NCBI GenBank assembly: GCA_900642245.1
Contig: CAAAJI010000007.1
Location: forward strand, 313,919-354,685
Length of the DNA: 40,767 nt
Direction of reading: 5' to 3'
Source: Fragilaria radians
Taxonomy: Eukaryota > Bacillariophyta > Fragilariophyceae > Fragilariales > Fragilariaceae
The stretch's first letter is position 1. Each line of letters begins with the position of its first letter. The position numbers were made by a program, and so were the translations under genes. Shown here one piece after another: positions 19,738-29,380 of the stretch. Below the pieces are notes generated by a model. It was not told the origin of the DNA. It worked only from the letters and a program-made list of their open reading frames with translations, and did not search any database.

Positions 19738-21300
19738 TCAATGCGATGACATCGCTCGTATTAGGACAGCTCGATTGTAATTTCAAGCATCACTAAGAAA
19801 GACTTTACATTTGGATTTACCCTTGAAATCTTGTTTTGAATCCATTGTAAATTACTTTGATTTTTAAGTGTCAACTAGAATAATGTCGTCAACAGATATG
19901 ACAAAAGATTAGTGGTAGGGGTCGTCTTGAACTGTAGTCATAAAAGATTTTCCAGTTTCTTGGTTTAGAAATCCAAATAGCATGTGTCTGTTTGTTTTCC
20001 CAGGCAATCGGTTGGAATGATACAGCTTTGGTTTCTCGCCTTCACGAGTTCACGATTATCATGGGCAGGTGTAATTGGATTGTCGCATTTCCTTACATGT
20101 TTGTAGGCAAAATATATTAAGTGATATTTCCAGATAGTTTCGAAACATCTGGATGCCTGATGGAAAGTGTCAAGACTACAAGCCTCTCGTCTCTACGTAA
20201 CGAGCCGGAGATAGTCTTCTTTCAAGACAAATACTTGTGCTCCCTTGTCACGAGGATTTTCCATTAATATATTCTCATTGCAGTTTTTAACTTCAAGGAG
20301 TTACCCTAAATATTCTGAAACATCGTTGGCTTCCATCATCATATGATTGGCACCAACAACAAAAACTTCAGACTGAGTATGCAGATGTATCCACAAGTAT
20401 AAATCTGGTCCAAATCACATTTTGTATTCATAATCAACATGAATTCATTGCTAGTTTAGCAACGTTTCATTGGTTCAATAGATATGCCGATATCTTCAGA
20501 AGTCAAAGCAGATTCCTTACCTTAATGTCATTATCTTTTATCGTTATCAGGACGGTTCTGAGCATAATTTATATTATTGCCTTTCGTGGATTCCAGCTTT
20601 CGTTAACTACATTCAGGTTATCCACAAATAACTTGCTCCATTAGCCTATGCATGAATATTTTTGAGGCATGTGGTGCTAAAACAGCTCTAGCTTAATTGA
20701 CAAGTAAGGCTATTACCTCTAGATAATTTCTCAAATTGTTATATTAATGGTTTAGTTCAAAGTTTGCTTAATCATCTACTCTTGGATTTTCTCGATTTCT
20801 AGAATTCATACACTCTAACTTATCTCCAAAATATTGCCCGCCATGTTAGGGTTCGCTCCGAAAACTATATCCTTGACACCTTCCCCTGGAGCGATCTTTT
20901 TTAAATGATCTAGGATGAACGCAGTGTCTCTACTTAATCTTTGGTAAAATACAAGCAACCCCTTTCCTAAGAAGACTACTAATCATGAGGCTTGCGGCTC
21001 ACTAAACTGGTAAACTATAGCCTGACAAGTTGACTTGGTTTCCTGATAAGCCTGGATGTAGAACCAACGCCATTTTTATGCAACAATACGATAGGAATCG
21101 AGCCAAGGTTCGGGAGAGATTCAAGGGGATGAAAAACATTAGGCATGGTTCAATCTGCACATTTATACACCTGTTATCGTATGAGAATCTGAGGTATTTG
21201 TATGCAATTCAACACATTTTTTTGTAAATCAAATGCAATTAATGTTATCAGTAAAGAGAATTTACGGATTTTTCACGCAGCTTAGATTCAGGAAACTAAT
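19738..21300. other. Intergenic region left of the hAT element
   Basis: No RNA gene or intact gene is seen. It holds an ATG-poor open stretch at 20291-20641 (listed separately) and a short ORF at 21030-21227 that looks like chance. Confidence 0.45.
20291..20644 (+). other. 117-codon open stretch without an early start
   Basis: One plus frame is free of stops from just after a TAA at 20288-20290 to a TAG at 20642-20644, long for such AT-rich DNA. It reads protein-like: LNILKHRWLPSSYDWHQQ, QTEYADVSTSINLVQITF, then FIASLATFHWFNRYADIF, ending in a hydrophobic run (SLSFIVIRTVLSIIYIIAF). The first Met is about 80 codons in. It could be an internal exon, a decayed gene or chance. No family is recognised. 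Confidence 0.2.
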
Positions 21301-21319
21301 TAATGAACTAGAGGTGTTA

Positions 21320-21420
21320 ACGGATGTCCTATGTCCGTTGTCAACGGACGGACAACGGACAACAGACAGTAAAAGACGGACACCACCGATGTCCGAACAG
21401 GTAAAAGACTTTATCGGACA
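21320..21420. repeat. Subterminal GGAC/GTCC motif cluster of the hAT element
   Basis: The first 110 bp of the element contain about eight copies of GGAC(A/G) or its complement, for example 'gtccgttgtcaacggacgg' and 'gacggacaccaccg'. The right end has a smaller matching set ('gtgtccgtgtccgttcc' near 22388). hAT transposases bind such short subterminal repeats, so these are probable transposase-binding sites. Confidence 0.6.
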
Positions 21421-21429
21421 TTTGGCAAA

Positions 21430-22328
21430 ATGAGCACCGCAAATGTAAATAATGCGTGTAATGAAGTTAGTGAAGTATATTCTACACCCCTAGAAAGTGA
21501 TACACCCATTATTGATGTCGAAAATGATAATAAAATGATAATACAACCCAATGCAATATTGACTGGAAAAATCCCCCTCTCTTTAAGCCTGATAAGGTTC
21601 GGGTGAAGGAATATTGGGAGGTGGTATCTCTCGTTGCTCTATATGTCGATGATTCCAAAGTACGGAAAACCTCTGATGCTATTTCTGCGTATTGTACAAA
21701 GTGCAAAATAAAACTTTCATGGTGTACGCAAAACCCGAAAGCTGTCCAACGACATGTGAATAAATATCATAATAATATCCTTACTGAATCCAAAAAGCGC
21801 AACAGAGCCTTCACAATGGAAGTAAAAACCCTTGACCATTTTTACAGCAAAAAGTTGAAAACAGATTTGCTTCCTCCGTCGAAAGCTGACCAGACAAAGG
21901 GCAAAATGCTGTTGGTTAAATGGGTAGCGGAATCCTTACGCCCATTTACGGTTGTTGAAGACAAGGGATTTTGCGAGTTTGTCCAGTTTTTATGCAATCT
22001 TCACAAACAATTTTCTGTTCCTGGAAGAATAAAATTGCAAAACCAACTTGTTTCATATGGTGAACTTGTACGAGAGAAAATGAAAGAAAAGCTTCAAAAT
22101 GACGTCAAGTACTTCAGTGCCACCACAGATATATGGTCATGTAAAACAATGGAGAGCTTTATGGGTCCATCACAAAGATTCTTTTCAGTTTGTGGATTGG
22201 CACTGACAGCAAAGCGTTCTCGACTAAAAGGAAACATTCTACAAGATCAAGTGATGATTCATCGGAATGTACCTTGTCTAAACATTACACGAGATGATAT
22301 CCAAACTAAATTTGCAAAGAATAAGTAA
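21430..22328 (+). pseudogene. hAT transposase, frameshifted and internally deleted
   Basis: The likely start is ATG 21430 (MSTANVNNACNEVSEVYSTP). The frame shifts near 21535-21545, after which it continues as DWKNPPLFKPDKVRVKEYW to a TAA at 22326-22328. A BED zinc finger follows: YCTKCKI then VQRHVNKYH (C-x2-C...H-x4-H). Next come the N-terminal DNA-binding helices and the first catalytic region FSATTDIWSCKTMESF, with the first Asp of the DDE triad. The sequence then jumps straight to the C-terminal dimerisation domain (RFFSVCGLALTAKRSRLKG), which in hAT proteins lies several hundred residues further on. So the RNase-H core, with the other two acidic residues, is deleted in frame. No activity is expected. 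Confidence 0.85.
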
Positions 22329-22589
22329 ATTCTCGTAAAGAATTTAGTTGTCCTTTATTGTCCTTTAAAAGTTCCGTTAATGAAGTCGTGTGTCCGTGTC
22401 CGTTCCTTTAGGCTTCATTGTGTCCAATAACACCTCTATTATGAACCGACAAATAAATCGAAGAATATATGTTGTTTACCTTACAGTACTTAAACCATTT
22501 ATCTTACTAGGGAACTTTACGTAAATCTGCATGATACCTCAGCTCATCAAATGACATTACAGCAACAAGCCCATCCACCAACTTCATAT

Positions 22590-22870
22590 AAAAGCAACAA
22601 CAAGAGCGACGGATTCAGACAACGACAAGAAGAAATGTAACATTGACAACAGCAACAACAACAATAACAATATCAATATCATTAACAATAAAACAGGTAT
22701 TGTATTCTTAAGTTTATTTTCCTTATTTTTTATCTTATCCTTGCCTTGACTATTTGAGATTCAGATTAAGAAAGTAAAACAACAGCAACAAGGAAAATTA
22801 TAACAGCACTATACATACTCACATAAAGACAACAACAGTAAATAATGCAGAAGCAACAATAACATCTTCA
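22590..22870. repeat. CAA-rich low-complexity tract
   Basis: Irregular (CAA/ACA)n and AACAAT runs occur, densest at about 22590-22690 and again near 22780-22865. No coding sense is maintained because stops occur in all frames. It is probably simple-sequence expansion. Confidence 0.7.
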
Positions 22871-22929
22871 AATGATTTGATATTTTATGACCTTCTTTGC
22901 AATTGCAGTTGTAATCTCTCAATTTAAGA

Positions 22930-23145
22930 TTTTTACATCATAGTTAGTTTGGCCTTTTCATTGATATATCAAAGAACATCATTGTGCAACAATTATGGCA
23001 TCATTTCCAAACCAACTACTAGTCATAACCCATAGGCAAACTTGATCATTGAGCAAGTCCACAAAGTGTTAAATGAAATGCTCAGATCATTTGACCTAGA
23101 GAAGGAAACTTTTTTTACATCATAGTTAGTTTGGCCTTTTCATTG
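22930..23145. repeat. 34-bp direct repeat pair
   Basis: A perfect 34-bp block, beginning TTTTTACATCATAGTTAG and ending TTTTCATTG, occurs at 22930-22963 and 23112-23145, start-to-start 182 bp. The DNA between has no ORF. The flanks diverge at once, so this is a local duplication or the trace of an insertion. Confidence 0.85.
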
Positions 23146-23516
23146 GTTATTCGTACTAACGTTTCGATTTGCACTGAAGTCAAGTGTCATCCCAAGAAAA
23201 TCATATTGTGATCGTCTCTTATGTTAACCAAAGGCTAACTAATTTAACTAACAGTGGGGTTAGAAGAATTAATTACGAAATAGATACTTTGCTGGAATAG
23301 TAGGCTTACGAACCAGTATCCTAGTAGAATGGTGTATAGAAGAAATCGGGAAAGCGTAAGAAAAAAAATCATTGTTGAGTCATTCGACGCAATCAATGCT
23401 GCCGTGGAAAGATTGAATCATTCATCAAACCAAAAATTACAATGAAATGAACATGTAAAGACATAAATATCTGTATCAACAAAGCAAGACCGTGAAATAG
23501 TGATTCATAAAAGAAA

Positions 23517-24065
23517 ATGATCGGGATCAAAACTGTAATTGTTTTCATCACTACTTTTAGCCTTATGTTAACCAGTTCGCGAGCATTTTCTTTTCAGTCG
23601 ATATCGAAGGATCGTGTCGGAAAACTTTATGCATATGTTCCTTCTGGTCTAACAGCGGAAGAATATATGAAAGTCAAGAAAAGAGACGAGAAGAAATTAG
23701 GTGCAAATCTCGGAAGACTTGGTCCTCGTGGTTTCAAATCTCGATCCATGCAAGCTTGGCAAGAGGCATACGAGCGAGGCGAAAACGCACACTCAATTGC
23801 ACCTTTCGGTTACCAAAAGTCCCTAAGGGAAGGAAGGATCAAGAAGGAAGATGTACCATACATGGTGAGAGGTGGTTCATGGGATAATAGTGATATCCCT
23901 GGTGCTAAGCGAAAGCGTTGGTTGAAAATTGACAAAGAGTATGCAATTGGTGGTTACAAAAGGGAGCAAAGTGTGAGTATCCTTGGAAGTGGACCAGGAT
24001 TCGATTGGACAGGCACAAGACCTCGAGAAGAGAGTTTCAAGAAACTCGTTCCTGGCTTGAGCTGA
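23517..24065 (+). CDS. Plastid-targeted protein of unknown function
   Basis: This is a 182-aa single-exon protein. Residues 1-23 are a signal peptide ending SSRA, followed by FSF, a clear diatom-type plastid-targeting motif (cleavage before Phe). The mature part is strongly basic and rich in Gly, Arg and Lys: PSGLTAEEYMKVKKRDEKK, LGRLGPRGFKSRSMQAWQEA, VPYMVRGGSWDNSDIPGAK and SILGSGPGFDWTGTRPRE. The many Gly/Pro/Trp turns and the constrained composition suggest a conserved protein under selection, perhaps a peripheral thylakoid or ribosome-associated factor. That role is inference; I do not recognise a named family. The start at ATG 23517 is right at the signal peptide. Confidence 0.8.
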   Translation: MIGIKTVIVFITTFSLMLTSSRAFSFQSISKDRVGKLYAYVPSGLTAEEYMKVKKRDEKKLGANLGRLGPRGFKSRSMQAWQEAYERGENAHSIAPFGYQKSLREGRIKKEDVPYMVRGGSWDNSDIPGAKRKRWLKIDKEYAIGGYKREQSVSILGSGPGFDWTGTRPREESFKKLVPGLS

Positions 24066-27000
24066 GAACAGTTCACTGCACTACATGTATGGGACGCGGC
24101 AAGCTTCAAGGCATGAGTTGCATTATTGGTCAAGAATTTGAGACTTGCTGATTATTTCTTTGTGCCTTGAGTTTCCTTTGATTGGAATGTGGTGGATCGG
24201 ATGAAAGCCGACTTCTTCTTCCTGTGACTTTGGAAAATACTCTCAGAGTTGTATAATATCTATTAAGCAATTTTATGTACTCTAAATGACAATCACAACA
24301 ACAGTCTATAAAGAAAGAATAGAAAGCATATATTCTCTGCTCAGAGTTAGGATTACAGCAGTATTTTCTGTACAAGAAATCTATCTGGTTTTATATGTCG
24401 AATTGCCCCAGTCAATAGTAGATAGAGTTCAGCCTTGGTCAAAGCATGTTTGTTGTGCAAGATGAAACCTAGTTTTAATAGAGTTTCCTAAAATAATCTT
24501 TGTTCTTTTACTGCTTGTCTTGTATTGCATGACGTACATTACTCAAGTACATGTCTTTTTGTATATGAGCATGAATTACTTCTTAAATGATTATTGCTGT
24601 GGAATTGTCACTTTGGTTTGTCTAGAAGAGGAATCATTTTCTATTGTCAGGTTTAAAAGAAACATTAAGAATATTTAATGATTTCAAATCTAAATATTGT
24701 TTTTGATTATTTTTTACCCTCCGCGGTCTTCAATTATTGTCACAGTATATATTGATTGTATTCGTCAGATCTTCATGCACAGAAAGACTTTCCTCCTCAA
24801 AACCTATGATAATTTGATTTTTCATCTTGGTCAAGATTAATTCTAATATAAGACTCATTTCATTTGCGACAGATAAGTAAATCGTAATGAGTTGTATTTC
24901 TAGAAGTTTGTTTCTTTTTTTTTGCCATTTACGACACCAAACAAATTCGTAATGGGCTCTATTTTTATTACTATTTTTCTGATTTTGTTTTGGTTGATGT
25001 CGTTTTTGATGCGACTTTTTCTTTTTTGAATACTTTCTTGATCAATCGCTTGAAGGCAGTAAAAAACAGCATATGAAATTCCTGCTGGTCTTAAAATTCA
25101 GAGTTTTCAGAGTAATTGAACATTGAAGGAAAGTTGAAGAGGAAAAGGAGACAATGATGCTATTAGAATAATCAATGAAACGGCCAAACTAGCTTTGATG
25201 CAAAAATCGCATCCCAATAGCGAGTCTTCTATGGTATAAATGTACAAGGACCCACCAAAGCACACGGAAGTACCGCACACTGTGTCAAGGAAACCTCGTG
25301 AAGCCCACAATCTGCTAGGATATCTCTCAATGTCTGAAGCACTTATGATTTCAATGCCCAAGGGGTGGGAATCAACCGAAAATGTTGGAACACGTGAATC
25401 CTCTGTGGGTGACAAGAATCGGAAGCACAAGATGATATGATAAAGCAAAGCAGGCATCACATTGCTGAGAAATAGGGCAAAGAGTCTTTGTGGGCATGAG
25501 CTCCATTAAGGATGCAATTGTTGGGCTTGAGTTAATCTGACTTATTTGAGGATTAATGTGATCAAGAAAACTCAATTGAACTTTTCAGAGTTCTTTGAAA
25601 CGAATAATACAATGTTTCTACGTACTAGTGATTTAGACGATACAAGTTTGAGTTCAAAAGTTTAGAATTTGCAAGATACAGAGAAAAAATGAGAATATTG
25701 CCCTTACGCAGAGAAGTCATAATGCAGATTGGCAATTGCATGTACAATTGGAATTTACAAGCAGCTGAGTTTTGGTAGAAGCAAGAATGGCAAATGCCAT
25801 AGTGCTATTGGCATATTGATATTCACTATAGCAGGAAGCTTGTAAACCACTATGAGGAAAAGTGTGACGAGTAGGTTGAAGTCTCGTAAAAATTACGACA
25901 ATGCTTGAATGGATATAGAATCTAGTATTATAGAACTCTCTTGGGTTGACATGTTAGTTTAGTTTACTGACATATGATAACCCAAGGTTTCGTTCGTGCG
26001 TTCAATAATGTTTGATACACCTTCTTGTCGGATGAAACGGACTAAGTAAACATTTTTTGTTTCCTTACGTATTTCTTACGGTAAACTATTATAGGGTTTG
26101 TGGGTTCAAAGCTTTCCTCATAATGCTTCCTTTTCTTCTTAGAAGCCCGCATATTGCAGAAGAAAGTGGTTCCAAATTGGGCTTTATAATTTAAAAAAAA
26201 TTGAATTTTTGAATGGACAGGTTTGGGATTGTAACAAAAGCTTTGCTAAATCCTCAGATAAATGGATAGAAAATCAAGAATGTAAATCAAACGTGAAAGA
26301 AAATGGTTTGCAATTTTCACATCTAGCTGGAGCGACTACTTTAATAGTTATTACCCCAACGGAAAATGAGATACGTCCAGTGTCGTATCCAATTCTCAGT
26401 GTGTGCCTCTGCCAGCATAATCTCTGTGTTATTAGGATATGATAATAAAAAGGTTGCCAACTAGCTTCCAAGCTCAGCCTTGATGGTAAAACATGTTTAA
26501 GGAGAATTTAGGCAGTGCTATTTTGATAGCGCAATGTAGAAAGGAGTCAACAAGTACTGAAGGCTGGGAAAGAGTAAAAATCATAGTTTACTTAACAAGT
26601 TATTAATGTCATGGAAAAAGTAACTGTAACGTGGAAGTGAAACTAACTCAACAGCTGTGAACGTTTTGTAAGGCAATTGTTTTTAGGTCCATGCTACTAT
26701 TATAGCTTTGAGTCGCAGTATATCTAAAAATTCCAAAAATGATCCTTTGAAACGCGATGAAAGACGAAAAAGTGTAACAACAGAGCTTAGTTAGCACGTC
26801 TTACGATATTATTTCCGACGCGTAGGCATACTCATTCGGAATGCAGTATGCCTTTCTTCACGATCCCTGTCGCCCATTGCTTGCTGCTACTGTGCAAGCT
26901 GGCGGATTCTCTCCCTGATTGTCACGCATTGCGGAACTGGGCAGACATTATCTTTGCACTTCTGAGCGTGAAGGTGAAGCAGAGCCCAAATTTTCGTTTA

Positions 27001-27329
27001 TAAACTACGCATCCTCCTGCGGATTTCACTGGACAGGTTTTGGCATGTTGGAGGTCAAGTTTCATCCTCGGGCAATTGCTCCAAGCACAAGAAGCTGATT
27101 AGCAACATGGCAGGTGTTTAATAAGGTCACAAATAGACACCAGAAGTATTGAAGGACTACAAGGATAAACACAGCACTCAAAGAAAAGATACGTACATCT
27201 TTTCCAGAGAAATCTTTATGTTATAAAATTACAGTCAAAGCATTGCTGCTAACCACTTTCAAGTTTTCCCCACTAACATCATTTTCTGGTTAGGCTCTGC
27301 TCTGGGAACTACTAATATGGATTGAAGGC
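24066..27329. other. Long intergenic region, no secure gene
   Basis: About 3.3 kb of mostly AT-rich DNA. ORFs at 24130-24375, 25107-25460 (minus), 25240-25440 and 26209-26442 (plus) overlap antisense shadows or lack motifs, and I do not call them. A weak imperfect repeat (cattt.cgaca..aa.tcgtaatg.g) occurs near 24866 and 24927. The one distinctive part is a GC-richer, hairpin-rich patch at 26815-27075. Confidence 0.5.
26815..27075. ncRNA. GC-rich structured patch, candidate non-coding RNA
   Basis: The base composition is clearly richer in G+C than either flank. It contains a strong stem at 26824-26853: AGGCATACT pairs with AGTATGCCT and CATTC with GAATG, with one bulged C and a one-base loop. 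A second stem is at 26879-26899 (GCTTGC/GCAAGC). No frame stays open across the patch. It could be a non-coding RNA, a decayed exon or a transposon fragment; strand is not decided. I do not recognise a known RNA family. Confidence 0.25.
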
Positions 27330-28262
27330 TTAAATATTCAACTCATTTTTTGTCATGGCTTGAACTAAAGTTTTCAACATCTCCTTTTCACCGGCAACGC
27401 TATTTACTGATATACCGAGGACCCCGGATATGTTTTGATCGAAAGCATTCTGAATAGAATCTGGTATACTACCAGTTTCTAATCCTGAGAGAATACAAAC
27501 TAACGCCATTCGCCCGGGCTCATTCAAAGGAATGCAAGATATCAAAGCAATTTCTGAAGCATACCGTGCGTGCTCAAAAGCATTGATGCGCAATTGCCGA
27601 TCATTTTCCCACCGTGGCAATAAATGAAACAAGTATTCAATGAACTCCGGAACAATCGGCGGGTGAACCATCCATTGGATTGTTTGCAGGAGGTTCAGTT
27701 CTGACGCTTCCACTTCGATGCGTGAATACCTACCCTGAGACAGACGAACCACACAGTCGACTGATATGTGACAATGAGAATTATGGCGTGTCAAGTATAG
27801 CTTACTTGCAATCGTTAAAGACGTGATGGCGGCAAGAGAATAATCGTGTTGATTGACATCGCCAGTAACAGATTTTCGGTTAGTGTATCGATCAAGAATG
27901 TTAACAGCTAGAGCTGCAACAGAACGGTCATGCTCTGTATGATCCAATACTTCAAAAAACCACTGAATCATGTGGGAACGCCATTTTAAATTCTCGAAAT
28001 GGCTCTTTTTGGAATCGTCATGGAAGTACAGTGGTTGTTTCCTTTTCATTGCGTGGATTCGCTCCATGACAGTCTCCAGGTCGTAATCATAGTAAAAGCA
28101 TTTCTCGGAATCAATGTACGGACCTGTTTCCAGCACTGTGGAAGGACTTCTTGCGTGACTGGTGCGTAGAATAAATCTTGAGTCAATGTTACGTTCGCGC
28201 GATATTCTATCTGTAACTTACGTTTGAATTTGATGCTGTATTTTAGCACGTGTTCGCTTCAT
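27330..28262 (-). CDS. Cyclin, diatom-expanded type
   Basis: I propose two exons: 28262-28222, which begins ATG AAG CGA, and 28158-27330, joined by a 63-bp intron (GTAAGT...CACCAG, 28221-28159) for 289 aa. The large ORF alone begins only with a GTG at 28136; its first ATG is residue 24, inside a conserved-looking region, so an upstream exon is needed. The N-terminal cyclin box runs from about LKWRSHMIQWFFEVLDHTEH through VAALAVNILDRYTNRK and AAITSLTIASKLYLTRHN to EASELNLLQTIQWMVHPP, with the conserved Arg, Asp-Arg-Tyr and Ala-Ser-Lys positions. A weaker C-terminal fold follows. It should bind a cyclin-dependent kinase. Substrate and phase are not readable. No destruction box is obvious. Confidence 0.82.
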
Positions 28263-28880
28263 TACAACTGAGAAATCAAAAGAGATATCGAGTCTATTGA
28301 GTGAGATTTCGATGCTAACGATTATTGAAGTTAAAGTAATCCTTGATTGGTGTCACCACAGTGAAAAAGTGTGCAGAAAATTATTGCATTTTTTCATGAA
28401 GGCGCGTTACGTAAAAAACGCAAGAATCAATTACGCTGTTTATTAATAGTGGAATGAATACTAATTTACTCAAACCCCGGCGGAATTAGCCTACTAGAGT
28501 TGCAGAAAAGTCAAACTTTGGATGTTAAAAAAATTCCTTATTCAAACGAGAGAAAAATGTTTTGGAAGCATTAACCAAAAAGGTTAGAGTTTAAATCAGG
28601 GTTGGATGATGTAGTGAAAGTATGCCTATTCCTGAATTTCCAGCACACAGATGGCCACCATTTTATGGCACTTTTTGTGAAGAAGAGGCACATGCTACTC
28701 TTACGGATATGGATGCTAAGACGAAAATAGACATAAAATCTGTTCTATAGTAACGTACCGTAGATGACAGATTAAAGCATTGGACAATATAGGCATTTTT
28801 TTGTTTTTTTTAAGCGAAAATGACAAAACCTAAGCATTTTTAATTGAATTGGAAATTTATGGATGACATAAGTACTAGCA
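28263..28880. other. Intergenic, one suggestive short ORF
   Basis: Mostly AT-rich. A 43-codon plus ORF starts near 28622 (ATG) and ends with TAG near 28750; it reads MPIPEFPAHRWPPFYGTF, then EEEAHATLTDMDAK. This looks coding but is short and isolated. It may be part of the transposase remnant that follows. Confidence 0.25.
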
Positions 28881-29235
28881 TTTAAACCATAGATTCCGAC
28901 GACCACAATACGAACGTCTGATGGCAGATCGACTTAAGAACGAACCATTTGTGGCTGGAAACCAAGTTTCTGTGTCTCGTAAAGACCTCGTTGGTATTGT
29001 GGAAGCTGCATATTATTCGATTAACATGCAGAATAATAATACTGGTGAAAGGTATATTCAAAATTCGTTTGGTACGTGTGGTTTGAATCCTTGGTCAAGT
29101 GATATGCATCCGTTTCACAACCATTTAAGCAGTCATTCAGAAAATGGAATATATCGTTCCTTGTTAACAATTTTTTTTAACCGAAATATCGGCGAAAGAA
29201 ATAGTATTTCCTACATGGTACAGAATATAACATAA
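28880..29235 (+). pseudogene. DDE transposase C-terminal remnant
   Basis: The frame is open from about 28885 (HRFRRPQYERLMADRLK) and continues through the ATG at 28921 to a TAA at 29233-29235. It has the closing arrangement of pogo/Tc5-type DDE transposases: VSRKDLVGIVEAAYYSINMQ, then ERYIQNSFGTCGLNPWSSD, which corresponds to the region after the catalytic core where an unpaired helix bundle ends in 'GlnPws'. There is no DNA-binding or DDE core upstream, so only the tail survives. The remaining 45 residues look like read-through. Confidence 0.45.
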
Positions 29236-29277
29236 TACGTATGAAAACAAAGTTAAATGCTTCTTTCTAGAGTTGTT

Positions 29278-29380
29278 GATGGCAATGACAAAATTAAACG
29301 CATTTTTGAAACATTAGTGATAATGATGACAAAATTAAATGCATTTTGAAGCATTAGCGACGATGTCAAAATGAATGCAT
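29278..29380. repeat. Tandem repeat of about 41 bp, 2.5 copies
   Basis: Units begin at 29278, 29319 and 29359: ATGACAAAATTAAACGCATTT, then ATGACAAAATTAAATGCATTT, then a partial ATGTCAAAATGAATGCAT. A similar single block (aatgacaaaacc.aagcattttt) occurs upstream near 28819. The array lies just after the transposase remnant. Confidence 0.75.

Larger units (their letters stand above)
21301..22446. mobile_element. hAT transposon, deletion derivative, 1130 bp
   Basis: The element spans 21309-22438. Its ends are inverted repeats: TAGAGGTGTTAACGGA on the left and, read inward from the right, TAGAGGTGTTATTGGA. The 8-bp flanks are TAATGAAC (21301-21308) and TTATGAAC (22439-22446), seven of eight identical. 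TIRs starting with T/CA-G and an 8-bp duplication are typical of hAT elements. Subterminal regions are crowded with GGAC/GTCC repeats. It encloses a truncated, BED-finger hAT transposase. It is non-autonomous because the catalytic middle is gone. Confidence 0.9.

Noticed and set aside
25107..25460. 117-codon minus ORF with hydrophobic ends
   Set aside because: A plus ORF of similar quality overlaps it at 25240-25440; no motif, no clear start context, and neither looks more coding than the other.
28046..28249. 67-codon minus ORF overlapping the cyclin 5' end
   Set aside because: It lies in a different frame over the proposed intron and exon 2 and has no motif; splicing explains the region better.
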